A program made the translations under genes and the position numbers. A stretch of 64,000 nucleotides of DNA from Spiroplasma clarkii (lineage in GTDB: Bacteria > Bacillota_I > Bacilli_A > Mycoplasmatales > Mycoplasmataceae), in NCBI RefSeq assembly GCF_002795265.1, contig NZ_CP024870.1, forward strand, positions 496,001 to 560,000. Direction: 5' to 3'. The notes under the pieces are model-generated. The model searched no databases. It had not been told where the DNA came from and was given only the letters and a program-made list of their open reading frames with translations. This document shows positions 18,309-28,707 of the stretch, one piece after another. How positions within the stretch are numbered: position 1 is the stretch's first letter; each line of letters begins with the position of its first letter.

Positions 18309-18729
18309 ACAACTATTTACATTTGTTAGTGAAAAACTTGGTTGAGAAGAAGCAATTGGTAAGGGAGTGGAGTTATTGGTTAAAAACAATGTTTGCACCC
18401 AAGAACTTTTAAAACAAATTGTTGAATCAACCAAAAAGTTTGGACCATATTATGTTTTAAGTGACAAGATTGCCTTGGCACATGCAGCTCCTGGTAAGTT
18501 TTGTTTAAAACCTCAGTTAGCATTAGTTTACTTAAAAGAGGAAACTTTCCTTTTGGATTCAGATAAACACCCAGTTAAAGCAATGTTTGTGCTATCTGCA
18601 CCAGACACTGATTCACATTTAAGTATATTAAAGAGCTTCGCCACTGCGTTTTCAGACAAAATAATTCGAGAAAAATTTATTAATTTAGAGTCTGCTGAAG
18701 AGGTATTAAAATTAATGTTTTCAGAATAG
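18289..18729 (+). CDS. PTS enzyme IIA, mannitol/ascorbate (UlaC) type
   Basis: 146 residues. The motif GPYYVLSDKIALAHAAPG contains the phosphorylated His near residue 65 and matches UlaC-like IIA. CAAGGAGGTTATAAAA is a strong ribosome site inside the end of the preceding gene; the two overlap by 20 bases in different frames. Last gene of the operon and probable phosphate donor for the IIB at 13290. TGA at 18343 is Trp. Confidence 0.9.
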
Positions 18730-18758
18730 AGATATTGATAGAAAAGTATATTTAATTT

Positions 18759-18786
18759 AAAAAACTCTTAAAGTAAGAGTTTTTTA
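18759..18786 (+). terminator. Terminator of the ascorbate-type PTS operon
   Basis: AAAAAACTCTTA and TAAGAGTTTTTT with a 3-base loop. Confidence 0.85.
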
Positions 18787-18840
18787 TTTGAGTATAATTG
18801 GTTATTTTAGCAAAAAATTATTTTTTTTGATACTTAGTAT

Positions 18841-18869
18841 TTGAAATTAACACTAATATATGTTATATT
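18841..18869 (+). promoter_or_regulatory. Promoter for acidic lipoprotein gene
   Basis: TTGAAA at 18841-18846 and TATATT at 18864-18869, 17 bases apart, with a TG just upstream of the -10. Confidence 0.6.
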
Positions 18870-18896
18870 TATTTTGTTATTAAAAAAGGGGATAAA

Positions 18897-20507
18897 ATGA
18901 AAAAATTATTAGGAATCTTATCAATTTTGAGTCTGGCCACAATTTCAGCATCAACAACTATTTCTTGCGGATTAAAAGGAAATGAAAATAATGGTCACAT
19001 TGACGACAATGAAAATGTCAATGATATTGGTAATGGTGAAGACACAGATAGTGGCTCAGGAATTGATGACAACGATGATGATGACACCGATAATGGTGAA
19101 GACAATGAGAATATAGAAGACGGTGAAGACACAGAAGACAATGAGAATACAGAAGATGGTGAAGACATAGAAGACAATGAGAATACAGAAGACGGTGAAG
19201 ACACAGACAATGAAAACACCAATGATGGTGCTGATGATTTTGAAAAAGCAGTTGAAGATTTTCAAGATAAAGGATCTGAAAGTCTTTTAAATGGTGATAG
19301 TGAAGCCACATGAATTGATGCTGGTGATTTAGGTTATGAAGTAAATGATTACTACAAAATGTTTGAATTATATAACAAACAAATAAGAGTTGCTAAATTA
19401 GATGATTTTTATAGTAGTGATGAGTTTAAAAACATAATTCAAGACCTAAAGGGTGACTTTTTTTCAGATTTTACCAATGTTTCTATTGACTTAAGTAATA
19501 TGAATCTTGTTGGTGAAGAGGTTTTAGCAAAATACCAACCACAAAATCTACCAGATGTATTTTTTAAAAATACAGAAGCTAATGTTTTAGAAACAAAACA
19601 TGCAGTTTTAAGAGAAATACATGAAGATGGCAGTGATATAACTTTTAAATCAGGAGTTCAAAAAGTAAATAATCAAATTTTTGATTATTTAGATCAAAAT
19701 ATTTCTCAAATGTACAATGACTTTGAGACAAACTTTTCACAAAAATTACAAGGTAAGGATTATAGAGGCAATTATGCTAAAATTGATAATTTTTTAATGG
19801 GTGAAGCAACTCTTGGGGGCATAAAAATAACTACTGATAAGTTTATAACTACGATAAATGACTTTAAAATTAATTATATTTTTTCATTATCTGGAGAAGA
19901 ACTATTACCATCAACAAATCTTGTAAACTCATATTTAGGAGAAGCTATTTACAAAAACATAATTGCAGGAATATCATCATTTCAATCAAACTTGGGGGTT
20001 GAAGCACCAAAAATAACAACAAGTTATGAGATTCCTCTGGCTTTTAGTGGAATTAATCAACAAACTGGTTTAGATTTATGACAAGATATTAAAGATAATG
20101 CCTTTTATTCAGTAGTTAGCTCTAATGGTGATGAATGTTGAACATATAGTAATGATAATTATCCAAAATTGGGTAGTATCCTTTCATTAACAATTTCAGG
20201 TGCCAATGAATCTAGACAAGAGTTACTAAAAATAGGATATCAAGGAAATTATTCATTAGAACTTTGCTCATTTGATAGCAGTGGTACATTTATTTTTAGA
20301 GAAAATTTGGCTATAAAATTTTCAACAATATTTGTGGAAAATGGCCTTGAGAAATCAGGATGAGAAGTGCCAAATGATCAAAACCCTTATGAATATGCAG
20401 GGCTACAAATTCAATTTAATTTTATGAATATTGCTTTTGGATTTGAAGAGTTTTCAAATAACGCTAATGCAATAGGGAAATATTTTATGAATAATACAAG
20501 AATTTAA
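18897..20507 (+). CDS. Surface lipoprotein with acidic repeat region
   Basis: 536 residues. Lipoprotein leader MKKLLGILSILSLATISAST-TISC with lipobox Cys24. Residues about 28-115 are nearly all Asp, Glu, Asn, Gly and Thr, with the 12-residue unit (T/I/G)EDNEN(T/I)EDGED repeated three times (bases 19095-19202). The rest, residues 120-536, is a globular extracellular region without a domain I recognise. TGA at 19311, 20079, 20139 and 20361 are Trp. The acidic linker could bind divalent cations or act as a spacer from the membrane. Own promoter; terminator follows at once. Confidence 0.85.
19095..19202 (+). repeat. Three 36-bp in-frame repeats in acidic linker
   Basis: Units at 19095, 19131 and 19167, each ending GA(T/C)GGTGAAGAC, encoding acidic 12-mers. 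Divergence is a few bases per unit. Confidence 0.8.
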
Positions 20508-20610
20508 TACAAACCCCCAAGAGAATCTTGGGGGTTTTTAGTTATTTTGTCAAATTCTAATTTATAACTATATTAGTAATTATGTGTCAATTACATGAAG
20601 GATTTTAAAT
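20503..20610. repeat. Direct repeat, left copy (108 bp), holding a terminator
   Basis: From TTTAATACAAACCCCC to GATTTTAAAT. It matches 24793-24889 with two substitutions and one 11-base difference (GTGTCAATTAC-like insertion after TAATTA). It includes the stop codon of the lipoprotein gene. Confidence 0.85.
20511..20537 (+). terminator. Terminator after acidic lipoprotein
   Basis: AAACCCCCAAGA and TCTTGGGGGTTT with a GAA loop, then Ts. The strongest hairpin among the protein genes here; an almost identical one is at 24801. Confidence 0.9.
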
Positions 20611-20759
20611 TAATCATTAATTACTAGGCTTTGTAGAATTTTTCTTGGTATATTTATAGAGCAATCAGTGATAAAAAGGCACATTGGCATATATTTTTTT
20701 AAGTGTGTCCTAAAGGTTAAGACAGTTTTAGTGTTATATATTATTTTCATAGACTTAAA

Positions 20760-20773
20760 ATATAATTTTAAAG
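20760..20773. repeat. 14-bp target duplication, left, IS copy 2
   Basis: ATATAATTTTAAAG, repeated exactly at 22035-22048. Confidence 0.85.
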
Positions 20774-20857
20774 TGTACTTCCACCTTTTTCCGGACAAAA
20801 AATTAAATTACATTTATATTGAATGTAAAATAATATTGTTAGGAAAGAGGTTTTTTT

Positions 20858-21154
20858 ATGGGACATTACTCAGCAAAGCAAAAAGAAAAAATAATTTTAA
20901 AATTTAGAGAGAGCAAGACAAAGGCCAAGAATTTTGTTAAAAGTTATGGCATCTCAGATCAAACACTTTTAAATTGGTGTAAAAAGTATGATCAATCTGG
21001 AATTGATGGTCTTGGGGCACCAAATTCAGCTGATAAAGAAGAACTAATAATTTTAAGAAATGAAGTTAAAGAACTGAAGAAGAAAAATGCCGAATTAGAA
21101 ACTAGAAATGAAATGCAAAAAAGAATTGAGGCCCTGATAAGTAAAAAAAAGTAG
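20858..21154 (+). CDS. IS3-family transposase orfA, copy 2
   Basis: 98 residues, identical to copy 1 except Gln87 (CAA) in place of Trp (TGA). It has the same helix-turn-helix, coiled coil and A8-G slippery site at 21143-21151. Confidence 0.88.
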   Translation: MGHYSAKQKEKIILKFRESKTKAKNFVKSYGISDQTLLNWCKKYDQSGIDGLGAPNSADKEELIILRNEVKELKKKNAELETRNEMQKRIEALISKKK

Positions 21155-22002
21155 TTAAATGGGAGCTTAATATAATTAAATGCTTAGTTGTTGAGGAATT
21201 TATCTACAATGAATTCAAAATACCTAAAAATGGCTTATTAAAAATTGCTCAACTTCCAAAAAGTACATACTATGAATGAGTGAAGCAAGGGAAACCTAGG
21301 GTAAGATATTATGATCATGATTTTTATTTAAATATTGAGCAGAGCTTTATTGATTCAGGAAAAACCTATGGTTGTAAAAGAATTGCAATAGATTTGCTCA
21401 CTAAGGGGATAGCTAAGTCATCACATAAAAAAATATTGAGATACTTTAAAATGAGAAGCATCTCCACCAATAATCATGTGAAATGAAAAAATAAGGTAGC
21501 AAAACCTGAAAAGGTTGGTAAATACCCAAACTTGTTAACTGATCCTGAAAATTTTGATAAGTATGGTGATGTTTTTTCAGTAGACATAACAGAAAAGGAA
21601 TTCAATGGTGAAAGATACTATACCTGTGGTTTTTATCATATTAAAATGAAAAAAATATTTGGTTTAGTAACAGAAAAAAATAAAGGGAATCAACTTGTAG
21701 AAAAATCATTTCTAAAAATGACTGATGAATTTGGTGTCTTCTTGCCAAACAGTGTAATACACTCAGATAATGGTTCTGAATTTAAAGCATATAATTATAA
21801 GTTGATGCTAATGTACTTTAATTTGATTCCAAGCATGTCAAGAATAGCCAAGTCTACAGATAATGGTTGGATTGAAGGGTTTTGATCAGTTTTTAAAAGA
21901 GAATGCTTAAAAGAAAATTACTGTTATAAAGGACTTGCTGAGTATCAGCTAAATGCAAGTTTATATCAAAAATTTTACAATTATGTGAGAATAAAGTTGT
22001 AA
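21145..22002 (+). CDS. IS3-family transposase orfB, copy 2
   Basis: Same DDE integrase protein as copy 1 (VDIT, HSDNGSEF, FKRE), open from the -1 frame at 21145 to TAA 22000-22002. Expected to be expressed by frameshifting from orfA. Confidence 0.88.
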
Positions 22003-22034
22003 AATATGTGTGTCCGGAAAAAGGTTACCTGTCA

Positions 22035-22048
22035 ATATAATTTTAAAG
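22035..22048. repeat. 14-bp target duplication, right, IS copy 2
   Basis: ATATAATTTTAAAG, exact copy of 20760-20773. Confidence 0.85.
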
Positions 22049-22065
22049 TAAAAAAATTTTTAAAG

Positions 22066-22108
22066 TTTCAACATATAAGTTGAAAATATTGTAAACTATA
22101 CTTATACA
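22066..22108 (+). promoter_or_regulatory. Promoter and palindrome before the ATPase gene
   Basis: TTTCAAC-ATATAA-GTTGAAA at 22066-22085 is a 7-bp inverted repeat whose right arm supplies the -35 TTGAAA (22080-22085). TATACA at 22103-22108 is 17 bases on. A bound dimer would cover the -35, so the ATPase gene may be repressed. Confidence 0.5.
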
Positions 22109-22220
22109 ATAGATATTTAAGTTCTAAAATTTAAATATGCTTATATAAAAAATTTGAAAATTGATTTAATGAAACAAATCATATTTTTTTTAAATAAGTT
22201 TAGAAAGGACATGAATTAAT

Positions 22221-24781
22221 GTGTGCATAAAATTAGATAAAAAAATAAAGTTAAAGTCAAAAAGCTCTCAAGAATTAGATTTACATATAAGTACAAATAT
22301 TACCTATATATATGGAAGTAATGGTTCAGGCAAAACCACAATTTCTCAACAATTAGACAATATTTCCGAATTAGAAAATAGCAATGTTGGTGAGATATTT
22401 TTTACATTTAGTGAAAACTACATAAATAGTGTTATCTTAAATTTTAAAGAAGATGGAACTATAAAAATTCCTGCAAAATTACAAGAAATAAAAAGTAGAT
22501 TTTTTGTTAATGAAGATTTAAAAAAAATAGGTGTTGCAAAGGATAAAATTTATGAGATAGGTATTGATAAAGATGCTTTTATTAATGCCTTTAATGAATG
22601 AAAAAATGCAAGCACTTTTAATGAATTGAAAAACTTGACGAAGATAAATTTGGAAGTAATAAGAGAGTTAGAAAATAACTTATTAGAAGAAATGAAAAAA
22701 AATTTAAGTCTAATATTTCAAAGCAAAATGCATATGGCAATGTAAAAAAACCTGTAGATACACTCGTGAAATTCATAGAAAATTCTTATTTAGACTATAT
22801 AAGTTATGATGATATTTATTCACTATCAAATCAAATTGATGAGAATGAATTTGAAAGTGAAGTAATAAAAATTTTTCACAGTACTTTAGTTGACAGATTT
22901 AATAATAAAGTAATTGACCCACTATCAAAGTGCTTAAGCACCTCATATACAAAAATTGGTAATCTAATTGAAAACTATAATGAATTATTAGATAGTGAAC
23001 ATAATTATGAGATATGTATGTCAGAAATAAGCAAAGTACTAGAAAGAAATAGCGATACAAAAATAGATTTAAGAAATAAAGATATGATAGGTATCAATGA
23101 ATGGTGTGAGGCAGGTACTAAAATCCATAAAAATTTGGGAATTGAAAAGACTTGCCTATATTGCTCAAATAAGAGGGATTCTGATAATAGTACAATAATT
23201 GATAATGTTAATAAAATTTTATCTAATAGAATTGAAGAAACAAAAAATAAAGTTAATGTTACAATCAAACAAACCATTGGGGAAATTTGTGGAATTGCAA
23301 TGGAACTTTTTGCTAGCGAGATATATCAACCAATTTTTGCTAGCATTTTATCTAAAGAAGTTAGATTATTGGATAAATTCATAGCTGAATATTTGAGTCA
23401 AGTAATTGATATTGATAGAAATATTCAAGATAATATTAAAATTTATTTGGAATGTGAATCTAACAAAAATTTTGATTGTATAAAAGTTAATGAAAGTAAC
23501 ATAAATGAAAATATCTTTAAAAAATTTTTAAAAGATAAGATAGAATGCATAAAGCCAATAATGCAAAATAAATTGTTTTATTTTGAAAAAAAAGAATTAA
23601 ATAAACATATAACTAATTTAGAAAAAAAGGAATTAGAAGTTATTGCAAATAAAATTAATCTGCAATTCGAAGAAATGGATAAATTGAATATCAATCCTTT
23701 TGGACTAAAGGTAATAATCAAACCATCAACAGCTATAACTAATACTGAATATAAACCATTATTGGATATTGTTGATTCTAATAACAAAAGCATTGTCGAT
23801 TCAATAAGTTATGGACAAAGAAATTTGGTTGCACTAATGTTTTACCTTGTTGAACTTATGGAATTAAAGAATAATTTCTCTAAAAAACAAATTTTTGCTG
23901 TTCTTGATGATGTTGTAGATGGCTCAGATCTGTATTCATATTTTATTATAAAATGATTAATTAGAAAATATATTGGGAAAAATGATATAAATTTAGTAAT
24001 TCTCACACACAATTACTATTTTTCAAATATTTATTTACAACAAACAGAGAATAAAGATTACATTAAAATGTTTGTTTTAACAAATGCAAAATTAATTGAA
24101 ATAGATCATAGAATATTCAATATGTCAGATAATTTGTTATTGCTTATTTTATTAAAACTAATACCAGAAATTAAACTTGGTGATAGAGAGTTAATAATTG
24201 GATCATTTATAGTTATTCTTTTGAAGGTTATTGAAGTAAAACTTGTTGAAAAGTTACAATGGGAAACTAGTGATTTTATAAACTATACAGATGAAATATA
24301 TAAGAAATTTAAATCAGAATTAAATAATGAAAAATATGGTGAATTGGTAAGTAAATTTATTTCTTTAAAGGATTTTATATATTATAGGTGGAAAAATAAT
24401 CTTAAAGAACTTGAAAATAAAAAAATAGATATTCTAGATTTAATGGGGGCAGCAGAAAATTGCAAAGTTATAGAAAATATTTTAAGAGATTTTGAAGAAA
24501 TAGTGAACAATTCAAAGTTAGATTTTAACATAAATTTTTGAGACAAAAATTTAAATGATGAATCTGATTTCACACTTTTAAATTCATTAAATATAGCAAG
24601 AACAATCATATTTAGTAAAACTATTGAAGCTATTAATAATCAAAAAGGTGATGTAAATATTGAAATGGCAAAACAGATTTCAAATTACTTAAGACACAGT
24701 TCAAATGCCATCAGTTCACCAATGATGGCACTAAACTTCGAAGAACTAGTTGACAGGATGAAAAAGTACATTAAAAAATAA
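22221..24781 (+). pseudogene. SMC/AAA_13-type ATPase (PrrC/RloC-like layout), frameshifted
   Basis: Two frames joined at an A8 run (22695-22702) encode one protein of about 850 residues. Frame one, from GTG 22221, has Walker A GSNGSGKTT at residues 32-40. After a -1 shift the rest continues to TAA 24779-24781: CLYCSNK (a C-x-x-C, bases 23152-23166), long helical stretches, SYGQRNLVALMF (ABC-type signature) and IFAVLDDVVDGSD (Walker B), then about 275 residues ending YLRHSSNAISSP. TGA at 22599, 23954 and 24539 are Trp. The layout resembles AAA_13 proteins, which include the anticodon nuclease PrrC and the zinc-hook RloC. It could be a broken gene, a programmed shift, or a sequencing error in the A run. 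Confidence 0.65.
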
Positions 24782-24792
24782 TATAATTGCTT

Positions 24793-24889
24793 TTTAATAC
24801 AAACCCCCAAGTGAATCTTGGGGGTTTTTAGTTATTTTGTCAAATTCTAATTTATAACTATGTTAGTAATTACATGAAGGATTTTAAAT
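24793..24889. repeat. Direct repeat, right copy (97 bp), holding a terminator
   Basis: Matches 20503-20610 except for two substitutions and an 11-base gap. It ends 77 bases before the RpiR gene at 24967. Confidence 0.85.
24801..24827 (+). terminator. Terminator after the ATPase gene
   Basis: AAACCCCCAAG and CTTGGGGGTTT with a short loop and T run; near-identical to the one at 20511. Confidence 0.9.
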
Positions 24890-24966
24890 GAATTTATTTG
24901 GTAATCTAGGATTATTTTTTTGTTTTGAATATTTTCCATTATAATTGCTTATAGGGGTGAATTTTA

Positions 24967-25746
24967 ATGAATTTAGAAGAAATAATAAAAACAAATGAAA
25001 CTAAGTTAACTGACTTAGAAAGAAAAATTTCAGATTATATCTTAGAAAACAAAGAGGAAGTCTTTAAAACTACCATATCAAAAATTTCGCAAAACTTAAA
25101 TGTCAGCACAAGCATGATTGACAAAACCTTAAACAAACTTGGTATAACAGGCTTTAAGCAACTAAAGTTTTTTTTACAAAAAGATCTTTTAACAAATGAG
25201 CTGTATCAAAATGATCAACAAACAAATACTCATCAAGCCATTGAAGAGTTAATCTACACCAAGTCACTTAGAGAGACGTTTGCTTCAATCAATAAAAAAG
25301 ATATTGGAGAAATGGTTAATTCTATTTCATTATATCGTCAGGTGATAATTTTTGGAGAAGGGTTCATGGGGATTGTTGGTAGTGATTTTGAAAAGAAATT
25401 TAAAAAGATTCAAAAAAATGTAATATGTGTAAAGTACTTTGAAGAACTTAAATATATCAATAGAAGTAGGGAAAGTTTGTTTATTTTACTTTCAGTTTCT
25501 GGACAAACTGAAACATTAAAAAGAGTCATAGATTTTGCTACACAAAATTTTAAGTCTAAAAAAATTGTGGCAATTACAGCTACCAAAACTTTTAGTTGAA
25601 AAGAACAAGTGGATATGCATTTATACGGAAATTATATTTCCTTGATGCCAGCCTATGAAAAAGAGGTACCTTGTACATCAAGATTCGTAGTGCAATATAT
25701 ACTAGATTTAATTTTTATTGAGTATTTTTTAGAAACCAAAACATAA
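24967..25746 (+). CDS. MurR/RpiR-family regulator of beta-glucoside operon
   Basis: 259 residues. The N-terminal helix-turn-helix has the family layout: LTDLERKISDYILENKEEVFKTTISKISQNLNVSTSMIDKTLNKLGITGFKQLKFFL. The SIS domain follows (QVIIFGEGFMGIVGSDF, LFILLSVSGQTETLKRVIDFA with the S-x-S-G-x-T phosphosugar loop). TGA at 25597 is Trp. AGGGGTGAATTTTA precedes the ATG. The gene lies 142 bases before the GH1 gene, in the same direction, and a TGTGAAA-tt-TTTCACA palindrome stands between them. Confidence 0.85.
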
Positions 25747-25786
25747 ATCTAGACTATATCCAAAAGGGATCAAAAATTTATTAGTT

Positions 25787-25802
25787 TGTGAAATTTTTCA
25801 CA
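25787..25802. promoter_or_regulatory. Operator-like palindrome before GH1 gene
   Basis: TGTGAAATTTTTCACA, 7-bp perfect arms with a 2-base spacer. It shares the TGAAA...TTTCA core with the site at 2170-2191. It is followed directly by the ATATAGTTTGAAAA motif also seen at 10065 and, in variant form, at 22073. Confidence 0.45.
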
Positions 25803-25888
25803 TATAGTTTGAAAAAGATAAAAATATATCAGACCAAGTGCACCAGTATTGGAGTTAAATATCATATTCTAATTGTGGAGGTACAGAA

Positions 25889-27265
25889 ATGATTAAATTT
25901 AAAGATAGTTTTGTTTTTGGAGGCTCAATGTCTTCAATTCAAAATGATGGTCAAGGACCATTTGAAGCATATCGTTCAAACTATGATCTAGTTTGAGAAA
26001 AGAAATCTGACTTGTTTTTTAACAAAATTGGTCATCATAAAACTTGTGATTTTATGAATACATACAAAGAAGATTTAGTTTTATTAAAAGCCTGTGGAAT
26101 TGATGCAATTAGGCATAGCTTTGCATTATCAAAGTTATTCCCAACTGCTGATGTAAAGCCAAATCCGATTTTGGTTAAATACTATCATGAACTAATTGCA
26201 GAAATGAAAAAAAATAACATCAAACCAATGATGACAATAATGCACTTTGATATGCCTGAATGAATGGCTTTAGAAGGTGGATTGGCAAGTGAGGTATTTG
26301 TAGACAAATTCTTGAAAATGTCACAATTTATTATTGATGAATATGGGGCTGAATTAGAGTTCATAGCAACTTTTAATGAACCTATCATTCAATGTGGTTC
26401 ATGTTTTTTAGTACAAGGTGAAGGTGGTTTTTATCCTCATGAATTTAATATGCAAAAATATTTTGATGCAATCAACAATGTTATTATTTCCACTGCAAAA
26501 ACAATTGCTTATTTAAAAACAACAAATAAAAAAGTAAAAGTTGGAATAGTGGTTGATTTAAGTCCTGCATATCCAAGAAATTCATTAAATCAAAAAGACC
26601 TTGAGGCTGTGAAATATTTTACAGCATATCGAGAAGAGTCATTGTTAATTCCATTAGCAAATGGAGAAGTTCCACAATTATATTTTAAAATGATTGATGA
26701 ACTTGGTTGTTCAAATAACTTAAGTAAAAACCTGGACTTGATTTCAAAAAATAAATCAATGTGGATTGGGATAAATTATTATATTCCAAGTTACATTAAA
26801 GAACCAAAACCTAATGCTGATCTAAAAAAATTTGAAAGATATTTTTCAAATTGAGACAAGCCTATTGTCACAATGAATAAATCTAGAGGTTGAATTATCA
26901 AACCTGATACCATGTATGAAATTGGTATGATGATGAAAAATAAATACCACAACATTGAATGATTCATAACTGAAAATGGTATTGCCATTGAAGATGAAGC
27001 TGTTGATTATACATTTGAAGGTAAAATTATTGATGATTATCGAATTGAATTTTACCAGGAACACTTAAAAGAGCTTCATAAAGCAATAACTGCAGGTTCA
27101 AATTGTAGTGGTTATCTGATTTGAACTCCAATTGATAGTTGGTCTTATATGAATGCTTATAAAAATAGATATGGATTAATTCAACTAGATCTTGAAACCT
27201 ATAAAAAAATTCCTAAAAAATCAGCCACATGATTTAAGGAACTATCTGTAAAGAAAGGATTTTAA
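25889..27265 (+). CDS. GH1 glycosidase, probable 6-phospho-beta-glucosidase
   Basis: 458 residues, full length for family 1. Acid/base Glu164 is in TFNEP, nucleophile Glu362 in ITENG. The N-terminal FGGSMSSIQNDG replaces the usual F-G-x-A-x-A-x-x-Q-x-E-G substrate loop. Five TGA codons read as Trp. GTGGAGGTACAGAA precedes the ATG. It starts the operon that continues with a ROK kinase, so the likely route is import of a beta-glucoside, phosphorylation by the kinase and hydrolysis to glucose-6-phosphate; a plain beta-glucosidase remains possible. Confidence 0.88.
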
Positions 27266-27266
27266 A

Positions 27267-28187
27267 ATGGAAGAAAACATATTAACCTTTGACATTGGAG
27301 GAATGGGAATAAAAATTATTAAATTTAATTCAAAAGGTCAGGAACTTATTGTTGATTATTTACATCACAATCATTTAGCATTGGATAAATATTTTGTGAA
27401 ACTAACTGACTTACTTGATCACATTGATGAATATATTTGTAAAAATCATGAAAAAGTAAAAGTTGGAATTTGTATTCCAGGAATTATTGATAGTCAAAAC
27501 TTTCAAGTTAAAAGTAGATCTTTTATCTTGGATTGAAAAGATCTTGATATTAAACAATATCTACAAAAAAATAAACTAATAACTAATTTAGTTATTGAAA
27601 ATGATGCAAAAGCTGCAGCATATGGGGAGTTTTCAAACAACAATTTTAAATTAAGTCGAAAACTTAATAGTGCAATTATTATAACCATTGGTTCTGCAAT
27701 TGGTGGAGGTATTGTTATCGATGAAAAAATCCACAGTGGAATTAATGGATTAGCTGGTGAATTTTCAAAAATGTATGCCAACTTAAAATGAGATGACGAT
27801 GCTGAAGCTGCTGGAGAATGTTCAACAATGCAAATGAGAATTAAATATGCTGAAGCAATTGGTAAACCAATTGAAGAAGTTAGTGGTAAAACCATTATGG
27901 AACAATACTTAAAAAAAGACAAACATGCATTAAAAGTTGTTGAAAACACAACCACAGCATTAGCAAAAATGATTTTTAACATAAATATTTGCATTGATAC
28001 TGATGCAATCTTAATTGGTGGTGGAATTAGTAGTGATAAAATTTTTGTTGATTTAATCAAATTAAAATTAGCACATTACTATGAAGAACAAGAGTTAAAA
28101 GACTTATACCCAAAATTTATTGAGTCTTGTACTTTAGAAAATAAAGCTGGATGTTATGGAATGTTTTATAAATTGGTAAGTAGTTAG
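27267..28187 (+). CDS. ROK-family sugar kinase, beta-glucoside kinase-like
   Basis: 306 residues. The N-terminal ATP loop is LTFDIGGMGIKIIKF. IENDAKAAAYGEFS holds the catalytic Asp and TIGSAIGGGIVID is the second phosphate region. The zinc-binding cysteines (C-x-C-G-x-x-G-C) of glucokinase-type ROK proteins are absent: the corresponding part reads WDDDAEAAGECSTMQM. That is as in beta-glucoside kinases (BglK). The ATG follows the GH1 stop by one base, with AAAGAAAGGA upstream. Two TGA are Trp. Confidence 0.85.
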
Positions 28188-28196
28188 GAGATTAAA

Positions 28197-28691
28197 ATGC
28201 AAAAAAACAATAAAGCTAACATTGAAAAAAGTGTCTTGTATATTTTTGTAATTGCTGCAATTGCTTATATTATTTTTACAACAGCACATATGCTATGAGA
28301 TATAGCAATTGCAAAAGAACTAGCAATTAAATCTGGTATTACAATTAGCGAAACTCAAAAAATTGAAGACTTTGTATTTTTAATTAAAAGACAATGAATG
28401 TTTCAATATATTTCTACAATGCTCTTATTGATGACATTTTTATTGTTTGTGATACTTGGTGTCAAGAAAATGGAATGAGGTTATCTATTTATTATAATTT
28501 GAAATGCAGTCTGAATTGGATTTTTAATTGCTCCAATAATTTTATATAAAAAATTTGGAGTCTTTGATGGATTTAATTTAGCAATCGTTTTTTCAATCAT
28601 TGTTGGGATGTTCTTGTTTCACAAAAATATTCAAAAAAGTAAATTAATCTTAAGATCAAATATGAGGTCTAAAAATTATTTAAAAATATAG
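28197..28691 (+). CDS. Membrane protein in sugar ABC operon
   Basis: 164 residues, four predicted membrane spans (about 12-30, 62-85, 90-110, 123-142), several Trp encoded by TGA. TAGGAGATTAAA precedes the ATG. It lies between the kinase and the ABC permease and is transcribed with them. No family recognised; role in the transport unit unknown. Confidence 0.75.
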
Positions 28692-28707
28692 AAAAGAGGG
28701 GAGCAGT

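Larger units (their letters stand above)
20774..22034 (+). mobile_element. IS3-family (IS150-like) insertion sequence, copy 2
   Basis: 1261 bp, same ends and same orientation as copy 1, 12,012 bases further on. The only difference I see is CA at 21116-21117 in place of TG. It lies inside the segment bounded by the direct repeats, upstream of the ATPase gene, and carries its own distinct 14-bp duplication, so it inserted independently. Confidence 0.92.

Noticed and set aside
18995-19311. Three long minus-strand reading frames rich in Ser, His or Val/Phe
   Set aside because: They are shadows of the acidic repeat region on the plus strand, with no ribosome site and biased composition that mirrors the repeats.
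8762-22034. Composite transposon bounded by the two IS copies
   Set aside because: Each copy has its own 14-bp duplication of different sequence, so they inserted separately; the 10.7 kb between them holds ordinary operons.
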